A stretch of 64,000 bases of DNA from Actinoalloteichus hymeniacidonis (GCF_014203365.1 NZ_JACHIS010000001.1:3286001-3350000), one strand, 5' to 3'. Shown: positions 1-9,269, counted from the first letter of the stretch. The notes: generated by a model from the sequence alone, not told the origin. A program made the numbers and translations.

Positions 1-142
1 CGGTCACGGACATTCGGTGTCCGCGACCGCTTCTACCTTTCGGGCGAACACCGGATCAGTGATCTCACATCCGGTGGCTGGCCAGCGTCTTACTTCATGC
101 GCCAGGAGAACGGCGGCAGCCCGCCACCTCAGGGAGGAAATC

Positions 143-1609
143 GTGTCCAGTCTCAGACGATCGCGAGTCCAGGAGTACGCCGCCCAATCCGATCAGGGCC
201 TCGCCGGCGTGGTGCGCGGTTCGGTATCGGTGGCCGGCGGCCCCGGCTACGACGTGGCGCGCACCGGGTTCCAACGCGGATATGCGCACCGGCCGTCGGT
301 GGTCGTCGGCGCCGTGGGCGCCGCCGACGTCCGTGCCGCCGTCGACCATGCGGCGGCGCACGGTCTCGCGGTGTCCATCCAGGCCACCGGGCACGGACTG
401 TCCGTGCCGAGCGAGGGAGGCGTGCTGATCGACACGGCCCGCTTCGACGGCGTAGAGGTCAACGTCGGTCGGCGGCGGGCCAGGATCGAGGCAGGCGCGC
501 GATGGAAGGACGTCATCGAGATCACGGCAGCCCATGGCCTGGCGCCGCTGTCCGGTAGCAGCCCGACGGTCGGCGCTGTCGGGTACACCCTGGGTGGTGG
601 GCTGGGGTTGCTCTCCCGCGCCCACGGTTGGGCCGCCGACCGGGTCGAGGCCGTTGAGGTCGTCCTGGCCGATGGGCGGCTTCGGCGGGTCACGGCCGAT
701 GCCGAGCCAGATCTGTTCTGGGCCGTGCGGGGTGGCCGGGACGGCTTCGGTGTCGTCACGGCGATCGAGATCGAGCTGTTCGCGGTGCCCAAGGTTTTCG
801 GTGGTGCCCTGGTCTTCGAGGGCGACCGTGCGCTCGAGGTCCTGCACGCCTATCGGCGTTGGACCGACACGGTGCCCGAGGAGATGTCGTCCTCGGCGAC
901 GATCCTGTCGTTCCCGAGGCTGCCCAGCATTCCCGAGCCGCAACGCGGCGAGCGCATCGTCCAACTCCAGATCACCTATGCCGGTGATCCCACCGAAGGT
1001 GCGCGACTGGTCGCGCCACTGCGGAAGATCGGCGGGCTGCGGGAGGACACGCTGCACGACATGTCGTTCGCCGACTCCCACGTGATCCACTCCGATCCGA
1101 CCGATCCGCACGCCTATCAGGGCGAGGGTGTCCTCGTTCGAGGTCTCGACGACGACGTGCTGGGCAGGGTGTTCGAGCTGTGCGGGCCGCAGGCGGCGGC
1201 GATGTCGGTGCTGACGGTCAAGCACCTCGGTGGGGCGCTGGCCCGTCCTGCCGAGGTGCCCAATGCGGTGGGCCATCGCGAGGCCGCCTTCCTGGTCACG
1301 TTGATCAATCCGGTGACGTCCGCGCCGGTTTCCACGGACGGCGAAGTTCGCGCGGATGCCGCCTCCGGTGTCTCGGCGAGCACTATGGGAACCGGATTCC
1401 ACGCGGTCGACTCCGACATCGCCGATATCCGGCTGCTGCACGGCGAGTTCGCGACGGTGCTGCGACCCGTCACGCTCGGGCGGAGTATGAACTTCTTATT
1501 CGGCGAACGCACCGCCGCCGCGCGGACGTCGACGCACTGCCCTGCGGTCGCCCGACGGCTCGACGAGTTACGCGCCCACTACGACCCGACCGGGATGTTC
1601 GTCCGCTGA
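143..1609 (+). CDS. FAD-binding oxidoreductase, berberine-bridge/PCMH type
   Basis: Flavin oxidase of 488 aa that probably oxidises a small-molecule alcohol or amine with FAD; the substrate cannot be read from sequence. The N-terminal half is the FAD_binding_4 fold: QATGHG with His84, the usual flavin-linking position, and GYTLGGGLG near residue 150. The second flavin-linking Cys of bicovalent family members is absent (GSSPTVG instead), so at most one covalent link is expected. The C-terminus ends in the berberine-like YDPTGMF signature. I chose the GTG at 143 because AGGGAGG lies at 131-137; an in-frame ATG at 17 has no such site. It is transcribed alone towards a terminator at 1817. Confidence 0.85.
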   Translation: MSSLRRSRVQEYAAQSDQGLAGVVRGSVSVAGGPGYDVARTGFQRGYAHRPSVVVGAVGAADVRAAVDHAAAHGLAVSIQATGHGLSVPSEGGVLIDTARFDGVEVNVGRRRARIEAGARWKDVIEITAAHGLAPLSGSSPTVGAVGYTLGGGLGLLSRAHGWAADRVEAVEVVLADGRLRRVTADAEPDLFWAVRGGRDGFGVVTAIEIELFAVPKVFGGALVFEGDRALEVLHAYRRWTDTVPEEMSSSATILSFPRLPSIPEPQRGERIVQLQITYAGDPTEGARLVAPLRKIGGLREDTLHDMSFADSHVIHSDPTDPHAYQGEGVLVRGLDDDVLGRVFELCGPQAAAMSVLTVKHLGGALARPAEVPNAVGHREAAFLVTLINPVTSAPVSTDGEVRADAASGVSASTMGTGFHAVDSDIADIRLLHGEFATVLRPVTLGRSMNFLFGERTAAARTSTHCPAVARRLDELRAHYDPTGMFVR

Positions 1610-1816
1610 CCATCTGCGATGGGACGGTGCCGATGACATCAGCTGGTAGAAGGCAGTGTGCGGGTGCACCAGCACCACCGTCGGTGGGTGTGTCGGGGGC
1701 GATCCCGGCGCCGGGCGGTGTCGGTGGGTGTCGCATTCGGCGGCGTCGCGCGTCTGTCCAGAAGGGGCGGTGCGCGCGTAGCGCGGCTACGTGGGGCGAG
1801 TGTCGCCAGTGTGCAG

Positions 1817-1850
1817 GGCCCCGGTTCGGCGTGGGGTGCGAACCGGGGCC
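1817..1850. terminator. Bidirectional hairpin between convergent genes
   Basis: Perfect 12-bp inverted repeat, GGCCCCGGTTCG at 1817-1828 and its complement at 1839-1850, with a 10-nt loop and no T tract. It sits between the oxidase (+) and the DHFR-like gene (-), so it can stop both transcripts. The rest of 1610-1877 is GC-rich DNA in which I see no gene. Confidence 0.65.
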
Positions 1851-1877
1851 GTGCGGAGGCGAGAGGAGGTCGGTCTG

Positions 1878-2495
1878 CTAGTCGAAGCTGCCGTACTGCG
1901 GTCGCCCGGCAGGCTGGTACACGTTCGCGGTGATACCGCTGGCGGTCGTCGACGACTCGACGAGCCGCAGCGCGGTGGGGGTGCGACCTGGTTCCAGGAG
2001 CCTGCGGCCCGCCCCCAGCACCACGGGGAAGGTCAGTAGGCGCAGTTCGTCGACAAGGCCGTCGTCCAAGAGTGCCTGTACGAGAGTCGGGCTGCCGTGG
2101 ACCTGCAGTTCCCCGGTTTCCCCGACCTCGACCTTCAGGCGGCGAACCGCGTCGGTGAGGTCGCCGCCGACCACCGTGGAGTGCTGCCACTGCGGGTCGG
2201 TCAGCGTGCGGGAGACCACATGTTTGGGCAGGGCGTTGAGCGGGCCCGCGATCGGGTCGTCGGGGTCGGTGACCTGCGGCCAGTAGGCGGCGAAGATGTC
2301 GTAGGTCTTGCGTCCCAGCAGGAACGCTCGTGACTGGGCGAACCAGTTCGACACCAGGCGCCCCATGTCCTCGTCGGCGTAGGGCACGGTCCACCCTCCT
2401 TGGTCGAAACCGCCGCTGGTGTCCTCCTCGGGACCGCCCGGGCCTTGGACTACGCCGTCGAGTGACAGGAATGTGGTCACCGTCAGTCTTGCCAT
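1878..2495 (-). CDS. Dihydrofolate reductase family protein (RibD C-terminal type)
   Basis: Cytoplasmic NADPH-binding protein of 205 aa. MARLTVTTFLSLDGVVQGPGG is the characteristic start of the RibD C-terminal/DHFR superfamily, followed by LLGRKTYDIFAAYWP and the nucleotide-binding HGSPTLVQALLDDGLVDEL; LLTFPVVLGAGRRLL completes the fold. These stand-alone family members are usually annotated as deaminase-reductase-like and have no proven substrate. The upstream in-frame extension was rejected because it is Arg/Pro-rich and AAGGGA lies 9 nt before the chosen ATG. It is monocistronic and convergent with the oxidase gene. Confidence 0.85.
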   Translation of the reverse strand: MARLTVTTFLSLDGVVQGPGGPEEDTSGGFDQGGWTVPYADEDMGRLVSNWFAQSRAFLLGRKTYDIFAAYWPQVTDPDDPIAGPLNALPKHVVSRTLTDPQWQHSTVVGGDLTDAVRRLKVEVGETGELQVHGSPTLVQALLDDGLVDELRLLTFPVVLGAGRRLLEPGRTPTALRLVESSTTASGITANVYQPAGRPQYGSFD

Positions 2496-2822
2496 GGGGG
2501 TGCATCCCTTTCTGCTGTTCGCCCGGTTCGATGGGCGAACCGGGTCGAGTCTGCTCTTCTCCTTACCCGTCGAACGACACACCGCCGGATCGACACGGCG
2601 TGGCAATCGGTTTCAGGCGGCTTCGTCGACACCTCCGGGGGATGGCGGGTCGCGGTGAGGTGGAGCAGAGAAGCACGAGTCCCGTCGGTCTCCAGCGATG
2701 AAGCCGAGTTCCATGTTTCATCCGGTTTCGACGACAACGGCGGTCCGGCGGATAGATCGTTTCTCCGGCTCGGGTCGGGAAACTACGGTCGTGCTGATCA
2801 TCCGCGGGGATGAAGGAGACTC
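2496..2822. other. Divergent intergenic region
   Basis: 327 bp between the DHFR-like gene (-) and the broken HEAT-like gene (+). GAAGGAG at 2811-2817 is the ribosome site of the latter. I see no other gene, tRNA or strong palindrome. Confidence 0.5.
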
Positions 2823-4145
2823 ATGTACGGCCTGACCTCGTACTACTGGGATACCGATTCGCTCAAACCCAGGGAGCGTCGGGCGGTACGGGTGCTGGAT
2901 CAGACCCGGGATCACGCCGAGGTGGCGGGCGCGGTGGGCAAGTTGCTCGGCAGCCCCCGCCATCAGGCACAGGGCATCGCGATGGATCAGTACCACTAGT
3001 GCGTCGCCCAGATGCGGTGGGGAGTGATCAATCCGCTGGAGGACTTCGAGGAGGAACTGCGTTCGCGGGCGTTGGCGATGATCGAGGTGGTTCTCGCCGC
3101 ACAGGACCGGGGCGAAGGCCAGCCCGATGGAATGTTCGGCAGCCCGTTGGGAATCCTGTTCCACCTCGCGAGACCCGAGGATGCCGAGCTGCTCCACCGA
3201 GTCCTGGATTCGTGGATCCCCCGGCTCTCCGAAGATCCGTTCGGTGGCCTCTTCTTCGAAGTGGTCGGCGCGATCAAGACCTGCCTGAACCGGACCCCGA
3301 GCGACCGGCGGTGCCGCGCATTCGGTGCCCGATTCGCCGAGGTCTTCACCGACGACGACCTACCCGGGCACATCCGGGCGACGGCGATCCGACCCTTCCT
3401 CGACCACGGCGATGGTGCCCCGACATCAGGGCGGACCGAAGCCTTGGTCGGTCTACTCCGACACGAGGACCTCACATTGGCCGGCACCGCGGCCCTGACG
3501 TTGTTCCTCCGAGGAACCCACGGCGCCCTGGTCCGCGAGATCGCAGCGAGCTGGCCCACTATCCGAAGCAGATCGTCTGGGAGTGTCAGCTGACTCGCGA
3601 GTACATCGACGACGCCGACCTACGCACCGAACTCCGCCACACCCTCACCACCGCGCACGCCTCGACGGCGCCGATCGGCCAAGCCCTGCTGAACCACATC
3701 ACAGAACTCGGCAGGCTCGGCGATCAGACCGATCTCGACCTGGCCCTCTCCCTGGCAGCCGGCCAATGCACCAGCGAGGCGATCGAAGCCGTGGGTGCCG
3801 CAGTGCAACGCCTCGCACGCAACACCGGTTCGGACGAGCGAGAACACCAGCTCGAACAGCGGCTCGGCGCCATGGTGCACCACAGTGATCCGCGATGAGA
3901 GCCTCCCCCACGACGCCAGGTCGGCCGCGTTCCGCCCGCTGCGCAACACCGGCACCGCGCTCGGCCAGGACCGGACGATGCTGGAGCTCCTCCACGGCAC
4001 GGACCCCTGGTTGGCGGCCGCAGCCGCCCGAACGCTGATCGACGGGCAACACGACGCACTCGTACGCGCCGCAGTGGCGACCTGGCCTGCCGACGCACCT
4101 GATCCGGCCGAGGCGGTCCGGTCGCTGCTCGCTCTCGACGACTGA
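2823..4145 (+). pseudogene. Broken HEAT-repeat-like gene: one nonsense codon and two compensating frameshifts
   Basis: Reading from an ATG with a good ribosome site (GAAGGAG) gives 58 residues (MYGLTSYYWDTDSL...) ending at an in-frame TAG, 2997-2999. The same frame continues as helical, Leu/Ala-rich sequence from ATG 3012 to a stop at 3591. Coherent protein moves to the -1 frame at about 3550 (ELAHYPKQIVWECQLTREYID) until a stop at 3896. It then returns to the first frame at about 3880 (VIRDESLPHDARSAAFRPLR) and ends at 4145. The whole span is 441 codons in the original phase. Helical repeats such as LVGLLRHEDLTLAGTAALTLFLRGTHGALVREIA suggest a HEAT-like scaffold of unknown function. Either the gene is decayed or the assembly has errors; start, end and ribosome site are intact. 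Confidence 0.65.
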
Positions 4146-4269
4146 CCGTCCGACGTGCCGAACCGAGACCATGCAGGCGAGCGGGGACCGGACGCCCTCC
4201 GGGGCACACCCCGTGCCGCGTTCGACACCGACACATCACCGCGGCTCGACCACCAACCGGCGCCGCAGC

Positions 4270-4902
4270 TCACCGGGGAACCTCCACATAGTCGACCTCC
4301 CCCACCGTCAGCTGTGCCTCGCCCCCGGTGATCGAGGTGATCCACTCCTGAAAATCGGCCACCGCAGGCGCATCGACGGCGACGTCGAACCGGGCCCTAT
4401 CGGTATAGGCGGTGTCGCGCACCGCATATCCCGAGGCACGCAGTTCGTGTTCGATGCGCCCGGCCCGGGGGAAGTCCACCGCCACGTTCACCAGCCGAGC
4501 GGGCCGCAGCTCGACGACACCGAGCAGGTCCGCGGTCTCGGCGACCGCCTGGCCGTAAGCGCGGATCAACCCTCCCGCGCCCAGCTGCACTCCGCCGAAC
4601 CATCGGGTCACCACGGCGACCACGTCGCTGAGCTCCCGACGACGCAGCACCTCCAACATGGGCACCCCCGCGGTGCCTGCGGGCTCCCCGTCGTCGCTGG
4701 ACTTCTGCTTGTCCGATGCCGCACCGAGCACGTAGGCGGTGCAGTTGTGGGTGGCGTTCCAATGTTCCTTGCGGCGGGCGGCGATGACCGCGCGAGCCGC
4801 GTCCTCGTCGTCGACCCTGCGCAACAGGCAGCGGAACCGAGAGCGGCGGATCTCGATCTCGTGCTCACCGCTCCGGGCGATCGTCCGGTATCCCGTGAGC
4901 AT
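4270..4902 (-). CDS. YigZ/IMPACT family protein
   Basis: Soluble protein of 210 aa of the YigZ (UPF0029/IMPACT) family, relatives of the eukaryotic GCN2 inhibitor IMPACT; the bacterial role is still unclear, with ribosome or translation-factor association proposed. Visible family features are the N-terminal IRRSRFRCLLRRVDDEDAARAVIAARRKEHWNATHNCTAYV, the hallmark SSDDGEPAGTAGVPMLEVLRR, and TRWFGGVQLGAGGLIRAYG; the C-terminal about 70 residues form the EF-G domain IV-like DUF1949. The ATG at 4902 gives the normal family length; a longer in-frame ORF upstream has no family similarity. It is convergent with the broken HEAT-like gene and 174 bp downstream of the ABC-F gene on the same strand. Confidence 0.9.
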   Translation of the reverse strand: MLTGYRTIARSGEHEIEIRRSRFRCLLRRVDDEDAARAVIAARRKEHWNATHNCTAYVLGAASDKQKSSDDGEPAGTAGVPMLEVLRRRELSDVVAVVTRWFGGVQLGAGGLIRAYGQAVAETADLLGVVELRPARLVNVAVDFPRAGRIEHELRASGYAVRDTAYTDRARFDVAVDAPAVADFQEWITSITGGEAQLTVGEVDYVEVPR

Positions 4903-5076
4903 GTCCCACCCGTTCCCTCGTGATCTGCAACGACATCCGAGGCGATCCTGCCGGAACCCGCCGCCGGAACCGACACCCGGTGGTGCCGGCCCCGGTGCCC
5001 GGCGCCCCACCAGAGTGTCGCCACCAGTACCGCCGCTGTTGGTGGCGACGGCGGTGCGTACACCATCGGTCGACCT

Positions 5077-6714
5077 TCACACGCCGTCGGGGCGCGCGAT
5101 CTCCTCGAGCCTGCCCTCGGACAGCCGCAGCCACCGGGTGACTCCGATCTCGGCGAGGAACCGTTCGTCATGGCTGACCACGACGAACGCGCCCTGGTAG
5201 GCGACCAAGGCGCTCTCCAGCCTGGCCACGCTCACCAGGTCCAGGTTGTTCGTCGGCTCGTCCAACAGCAACAACTGCGGTGCCGGTTCGGCGAACAACA
5301 CGCAGCACAGGGTGGCGCGCAACCGTTCACCACCGGAGAGTGCCCCGACCGCCAAGTGCACGCGATCGCCACGGAAGAGGAACCGGGCCAGCAGATTCAA
5401 CCGCTGTGCGTCCGACATCCCGGGTGCGGCGGCTGCCAGGTTCTCGACCACGCTGCGTTCGGGATCCAACAGGTCCAGTCGTTGCGACAGGTACGCCACC
5501 CGGCCTTCGGCGCGGTTGATCGCGGGCCCGGAGGATGCCAGGTCGCCGTGGATCATCCGCAGCAGCGTCGACTTGCCCACGCCGTTGGCGCCGGTGAGGG
5601 CGATGCGCTCGGGTCCACGGATCGTCAGGTCGAGGCCCTGTTCCGCGAACATCTGCCGCCCCGCGAAGTCGGTCTGCAGTCCGTCACCGGAGAACACGGT
5701 GCGCCCGGCGGGAACCTGGGTCTGGGGCAGTTCCAACGCCAGCTGCGGTTCCTCACGCAGGGCCCGGCCCGCTTCGTCCAGCCGCGCCTTGGCCTCCCCG
5801 ACCCGCGCGGCGTGGGTCTCGTTCGCGCGACCGGCCGATTCCTGTGCGCCGCGTTTCATCGCCCCGGCCACGATCCTGGGCAGTCCGGCGCTCTTCAGAT
5901 TCCGCGCCGCATTACTGGCTCGGCGTGCGGAGCGCTCCCTGGCCTGCTGCATCTCCCGTTTCTCCCGCTTGACCTCCTGCTCGGCGTTGCGCACGTTCTT
6001 CTCCGCCACCTCGCGGGCCGCGCGGACGGCCGCCTCGTACTCCGTGTGGTTACCGCCGAAGACACGCAGTTCGTGCCGGTCCAGCTCCGCGATGCGATCC
6101 ATCCGATCCAGCAATGCCCGATCGTGACTGACCAACAGCAGACAACCGGTCCAGTCCGCCAGGACGTCGTAGAGCCGTCGGCGGGCAGCCACATCGAGAT
6201 TGTTGGTGGGTTCGTCCAACAGCAGCACGTCCGGTTCCTTGAGCAGTTGCGCCACCAAGCCGAGGGAGACGATCTGGCCTCCGCTGAGGGTCGCCAATCG
6301 TTGGTCGAACGACAACGGTCCGAGGCCGACCCGGTCGAGCTGGGCGCGAGTGCGTTCCTCGATGTCCCAGTCGTTGCCGATCGTGGTGAAGTGCTCCTCG
6401 TCGGCGTCGCCTGCCTCGATGGCCGCCAACGCCTGGATCATCGGCGCGATACCGAGCACCTCGGCCACGGTCGGCTCCCCGACCAACGGCAGGTTCTGCG
6501 GCAGATATCCGAGGACTCCGTTGACCGCCACGGTCCCCGCCGTCGGCCGATACTCCCCGGCGATCAACTTCAGCAAGGTGGTCTTACCCGCCCCGTTGGG
6601 CGCGACCAGACCGGTGCGCCCAGCGCCGACGGTGAACGACAGATCGTCCAGGACCGGGGTGTCGTCGGGCCAGGAGAAGGACAGGTTCGAGCAGGTGATG
6701 AATGCATCGGACAT
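5077..6714 (-). CDS. ABC-F family ATPase (ribosome-protection type)
   Basis: Duplicated ABC ATPase of 545 aa without membrane segments, the layout of ABC-F proteins that act on the ribosome (antibiotic resistance factors or translation factors). NBD1 has Walker A APNGAGKTT, signature LSGGQ and Walker B LLLDEPTNNLD; NBD2 has GANGVGKST, LSGGE and LLLDEPTNNLD. Between them is a charged interdomain linker of about 80 residues (EQEVKREKREMQQARERSARR) that reaches the peptidyl-transferase region in this class. The ATG at 6714 (MSDAFITCSNLSF) has GAGGG 10 nt upstream. An in-frame GTG at 6849 would add 45 residues encoded by a strongly structured leader. I infer a drug-inducible gene, but the substrate class cannot be told. 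Confidence 0.88.
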   Translation of the reverse strand: MSDAFITCSNLSFSWPDDTPVLDDLSFTVGAGRTGLVAPNGAGKTTLLKLIAGEYRPTAGTVAVNGVLGYLPQNLPLVGEPTVAEVLGIAPMIQALAAIEAGDADEEHFTTIGNDWDIEERTRAQLDRVGLGPLSFDQRLATLSGGQIVSLGLVAQLLKEPDVLLLDEPTNNLDVAARRRLYDVLADWTGCLLLVSHDRALLDRMDRIAELDRHELRVFGGNHTEYEAAVRAAREVAEKNVRNAEQEVKREKREMQQARERSARRASNAARNLKSAGLPRIVAGAMKRGAQESAGRANETHAARVGEAKARLDEAGRALREEPQLALELPQTQVPAGRTVFSGDGLQTDFAGRQMFAEQGLDLTIRGPERIALTGANGVGKSTLLRMIHGDLASSGPAINRAEGRVAYLSQRLDLLDPERSVVENLAAAAPGMSDAQRLNLLARFLFRGDRVHLAVGALSGGERLRATLCCVLFAEPAPQLLLLDEPTNNLDLVSVARLESALVAYQGAFVVVSHDERFLAEIGVTRWLRLSEGRLEEIARPDGV

Positions 6715-6780
6715 CGCAGTGGCGCCCTCGGGGAAAGCGGGCGCGTCGACGCGCCCGGTGCGAGTGAGGTTCGGTTCGAA

Positions 6781-6879
6781 TGACGACGACACGACTGTGG
6801 GCGGCAACGCTCGCGCGCCTGCCACACCGTCATGCAGCTCCGGTATCACCCGGAGATGTCGTCGTCACTCACCACAGTC
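6781..6879 (-). promoter_or_regulatory. Structured leader of the ABC-F gene with pseudoknot-type repeat order
   Basis: Two inverted repeats interleave in the order X-Y-X'-Y'. TGACGACGACA (6781-6791) pairs with 6857-6867 over 11 bp, and GACTGTGG (6793-6800) pairs with 6872-6879 over 8 bp. A 6-bp hairpin, CTCCGG/CCGGAG, lies between them at 6838-6855. The two long pairings cannot nest, so they must form a pseudoknot or alternate. The element ends about 65 nt before the ABC-F start, where attenuators of ribosome-protection genes normally lie. Function is inferred. Confidence 0.5.
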
Positions 6880-7087
6880 GAACTCCCTCGGTTCCGCTCA
6901 CGCGCCGCCACCCTAACAGCACCCTCAGCTGGGTTCATCCCATTTACCGGCCCTTGGCGGGCCGAACCTCACCGCACACCGCAGGTGTCACAGCCTCGGG
7001 CTCTCAGACAGGAGGAACGCGGACATCACGATGACCGGACGAGAAAATCCGTGGCCTCTCAGAGGCGTGATCGGGCACGCTCGGAGC

Positions 7088-7840
7088 ATGACGCGCAGCT
7101 TCGACGAACTGATCTCGGAGGCGGCGACAGCCGATGTCACGGGCTGGGGCTTCGCCTGGCTCACCGGCCGGGCCACCGAGCAACGCGCACCCTGGGGATA
7201 CACCCGGTTGGTCGCCGAGCGCGCCGTCGGGGCCACCGCACTCCTGGATGTGGAGACCGGCGGCGGTGAGGTACTCGCGGGCATTCCCGGGCTGCCTGCA
7301 CGTACCGTCGCCACCGAGTACTGGCCACCCAATCTCGCCGTCGCCCGTCGCACACTCCACCCGTTGGGCGTCGAGGTCGTCGACGGCGATCCGCAGCAGC
7401 TGCCCTTCGAGGATGAGACCTTCGACCTGGTGATCAGCCGCCATCCCGTGGCACTGCCCTGGGGGGAGGCAGCGCGAGTGCTACGGCCGGGCGGCACCCT
7501 GCTTTCGCAGGGCATCGGCTCGGACAGCATGCTCGAACTGGCCGAGGCCGTCGCCGGGCCCCGCCCACCGAGCACCACGTCGCGTGCGGAGGGCAACGCG
7601 GAGGCGGCGCGAGCAGCCGGGCTCACTGTCACCGACCTGCGAACGGCGGCCCTTCGCGCCGAGTTCTTCGACATCGGCGCGGTGGTCTACTTCCTGCGCA
7701 AGGTGGTCTGGACGGTGCCGGATTTCTCCATCGAGACCCACCGGGCCCCGCTCGCCGAACTCCACCAGCGCATCCGCACCGAAGGTTCCTTCGTCGCCCA
7801 TGCACAGCGGTTCCTGATCGAGGCGCACAAGCCCGTGTGA
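7088..7840 (+). CDS. Class I SAM-dependent methyltransferase
   Basis: Soluble methyltransferase of 250 aa. Motif I is ALLDVETGGGE at residues 51-61, followed by the acidic loop VVDGDPQQLPFEDETFDLVISRH and the post-motif VLRPGGTLLSQG, the usual Rossmann SAM-binding core. The N-terminus (MTRSFDELISEA...GWGFAWLTGRATEQRAPWGY) is typical of an actinobacterial family of unassigned substrate. That similarity made me choose the ATG at 7088; an in-frame ATG at 7031, 15 nt after AGGAGG at 7010, would add 19 residues and cannot be excluded. It is divergent from the ABC-F gene across a shared regulatory region; whether they act together, for example in drug resistance, is only a suggestion. Confidence 0.8.
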   Translation: MTRSFDELISEAATADVTGWGFAWLTGRATEQRAPWGYTRLVAERAVGATALLDVETGGGEVLAGIPGLPARTVATEYWPPNLAVARRTLHPLGVEVVDGDPQQLPFEDETFDLVISRHPVALPWGEAARVLRPGGTLLSQGIGSDSMLELAEAVAGPRPPSTTSRAEGNAEAARAAGLTVTDLRTAALRAEFFDIGAVVYFLRKVVWTVPDFSIETHRAPLAELHQRIRTEGSFVAHAQRFLIEAHKPV

Positions 7841-7928
7841 CCCGCCCCCACGGTTCGTCCTGCCCCGCCGGGCCACCTTGTCGTGCCGCCTGCCCGGTGG
7901 GTGGGCGACACGGTCGGTCGGTGCCGGG

Positions 7929-8810
7929 TCAGGCCACCGAACCCGCTTCGGCTCCGAAGCGGCCCGCGAACACGACGGCGGCCATGCGCGCTCCCTCCGA
8001 CCAGGCGACCGGGCCGACCTCGCTGCACCGCAGTCGGGTGCCCTCGGGCAACTCCCAGAACAGTTCGCCGGTGCAGGCGGGCAGGTCGGGCGAGCCCGCG
8101 CCGATCCAGTACTTGGCCTCGATCAGCCTGCCGCGCTCGAAGATCGGACACACGACGTATCCATCGCGGACCGTCAGTCCCTCGGTGTGGCAGCGCTCCA
8201 GGGCATCGCCCAACTCGACGAAGTGCCCATCGGCGTAGTCGGTCAGCGAGGTCGCCGTCGCCGACATCACGATCGGTCGGGCCTCGGTCTGCCGGAACAG
8301 CTGCGAGACGGGTTGCTCGATCTCCAGGACCACGGCCAACTCCTGGAAACTCTCCAGATCGGACAGCAACACGGGGTGCGCGATCGCCAACCGTTCGGGG
8401 GTGAGGGTCTGCACGGTCCCGGCGGCGTCCACCACGAGGACCGCGCCGTCGGCATCGATGTCGCGCAGCAATCCGGCAGACCGGGTGATCAGCGCACCTC
8501 GTTCGTCCACGGGGACCACGACGAGCGCGGACAACGCGTCCCGCCAGGTCTCGTCCTCGAACAGTCGGACCAGCGTCGTCACCGGAATCGGCAGGGAACG
8601 CACCATCCACCGCCGCACGGTCTCCCGGCATTCCCGCCGGAACCGGGCCTTCGGGTCACTCGGCGCGGCGGGCGGTACGACGGCGGGCAGTGCCGCACCG
8701 TCGGAGGCGACCAACACCAGATGTCCTCGGTCGGCTCGTCGTGTTGTTCGACGCCGGTTCCGCCGTCGGGCGACCCCCGTGATCGCAGTCCGCTGTTCGT
8801 CCCTCGTCAT
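7929..8810 (-). CDS. DUF4132 domain protein
   Basis: Protein of 293 aa made essentially of one DUF4132 domain, known from MolR-like proteins of unknown function. Recognisable parts are ARFRRECRETVRRWMVRSLPIPVTTLVRLF, the VDAAGTVQTLTPERLAIAHPVLL stretch and LEIEQPVSQLFRQT. Classical DUF4132 proteins exceed 1000 residues with HEAT-like repeats ahead of this domain, so this is a short stand-alone form. ATG 8810 follows GGGGG by 8 nt; ATG 8825 in the same frame is an alternative. The first 40 residues are Arg-rich (RRRNRRRTTRR) and may bind nucleic acid, which is inference. It converges with the methyltransferase gene across 88 bp. Confidence 0.75.
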   Translation of the reverse strand: MTRDEQRTAITGVARRRNRRRTTRRADRGHLVLVASDGAALPAVVPPAAPSDPKARFRRECRETVRRWMVRSLPIPVTTLVRLFEDETWRDALSALVVVPVDERGALITRSAGLLRDIDADGAVLVVDAAGTVQTLTPERLAIAHPVLLSDLESFQELAVVLEIEQPVSQLFRQTEARPIVMSATATSLTDYADGHFVELGDALERCHTEGLTVRDGYVVCPIFERGRLIEAKYWIGAGSPDLPACTGELFWELPEGTRLRCSEVGPVAWSEGARMAAVVFAGRFGAEAGSVA

Positions 8811-9171
8811 GTCTGTCGCCCCCATCTGAAGATCGTTGATCAAGTCGACGCGGACTGTATGGCAGTGCGCCGACAAGACCGCCGGCGCCCATCTGATCAC
8901 GCACCGGAATCGGCTGTCATCGTACGGTGGTCGCCGGGTGCGGCGGGCGAGGTTTCGCGGCCGCATCGACCGGCCGCAGCACGCCGTCGAGGCGCGGGGG
9001 CGACGCCGGCGGGGAAGCCCGGTAGGTCTGTTCGAGCACGACTACGTGCGCGCGCCCACCACGAACGACCAGGGGTTTCGGTTGGCGTGTGGTGGGCGCG
9101 TGCGCGGCCTGTGGCGCGGAGTCGACTCGCGACGGTGGTGGTCGTGGCTATGGCGGGCTCGGCGAAGATTT

Positions 9172-9207
9172 TTTTATCAACTTTCATTGACGCTGAAGTG
9201 ATCGAGC
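9172..9207 (+). repeat. Copy 1 of a dispersed AT-rich 36-bp motif
   Basis: Shares TTTxATxGAxxCTGAAGxGAT with copies at 21099-21134 and 26761-26796. It is the most divergent of the three. Its CTGAAGTGATC also forms the left arm of the adjacent hairpin. Role unknown. Confidence 0.4.
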
Positions 9208-9225
9208 GGGCGGTGATCACTTCAG
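9193..9225. terminator. Hairpin, 11-bp stem
   Basis: CTGAAGTGATC at 9193-9203 and its exact complement at 9215-9225, with an 11-nt loop. It lies downstream of the aldo/keto reductase gene (-) and next to a second hairpin, so termination is likely. Confidence 0.5.
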
Positions 9226-9238
9226 CGGCTCACGTACA

Positions 9239-9269
9239 CCCGACGGGTGATCCCGGATCACCCGTCGGG
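9239..9269. terminator. Hairpin, 14-bp perfect stem
   Basis: CCCGACGGGTGATC at 9239-9252, loop CCG, and the exact complement at 9256-9269. It lies 59 bp beyond the stop of the aldo/keto reductase gene and is the best terminator of that operon. Confidence 0.65.

Noticed and set aside
8836-9201. A 121-codon frame in the structured region after the aldo/keto reductase
   Set aside because: Arg/Trp-rich and ends in the AT-rich repeat; no ribosome site.
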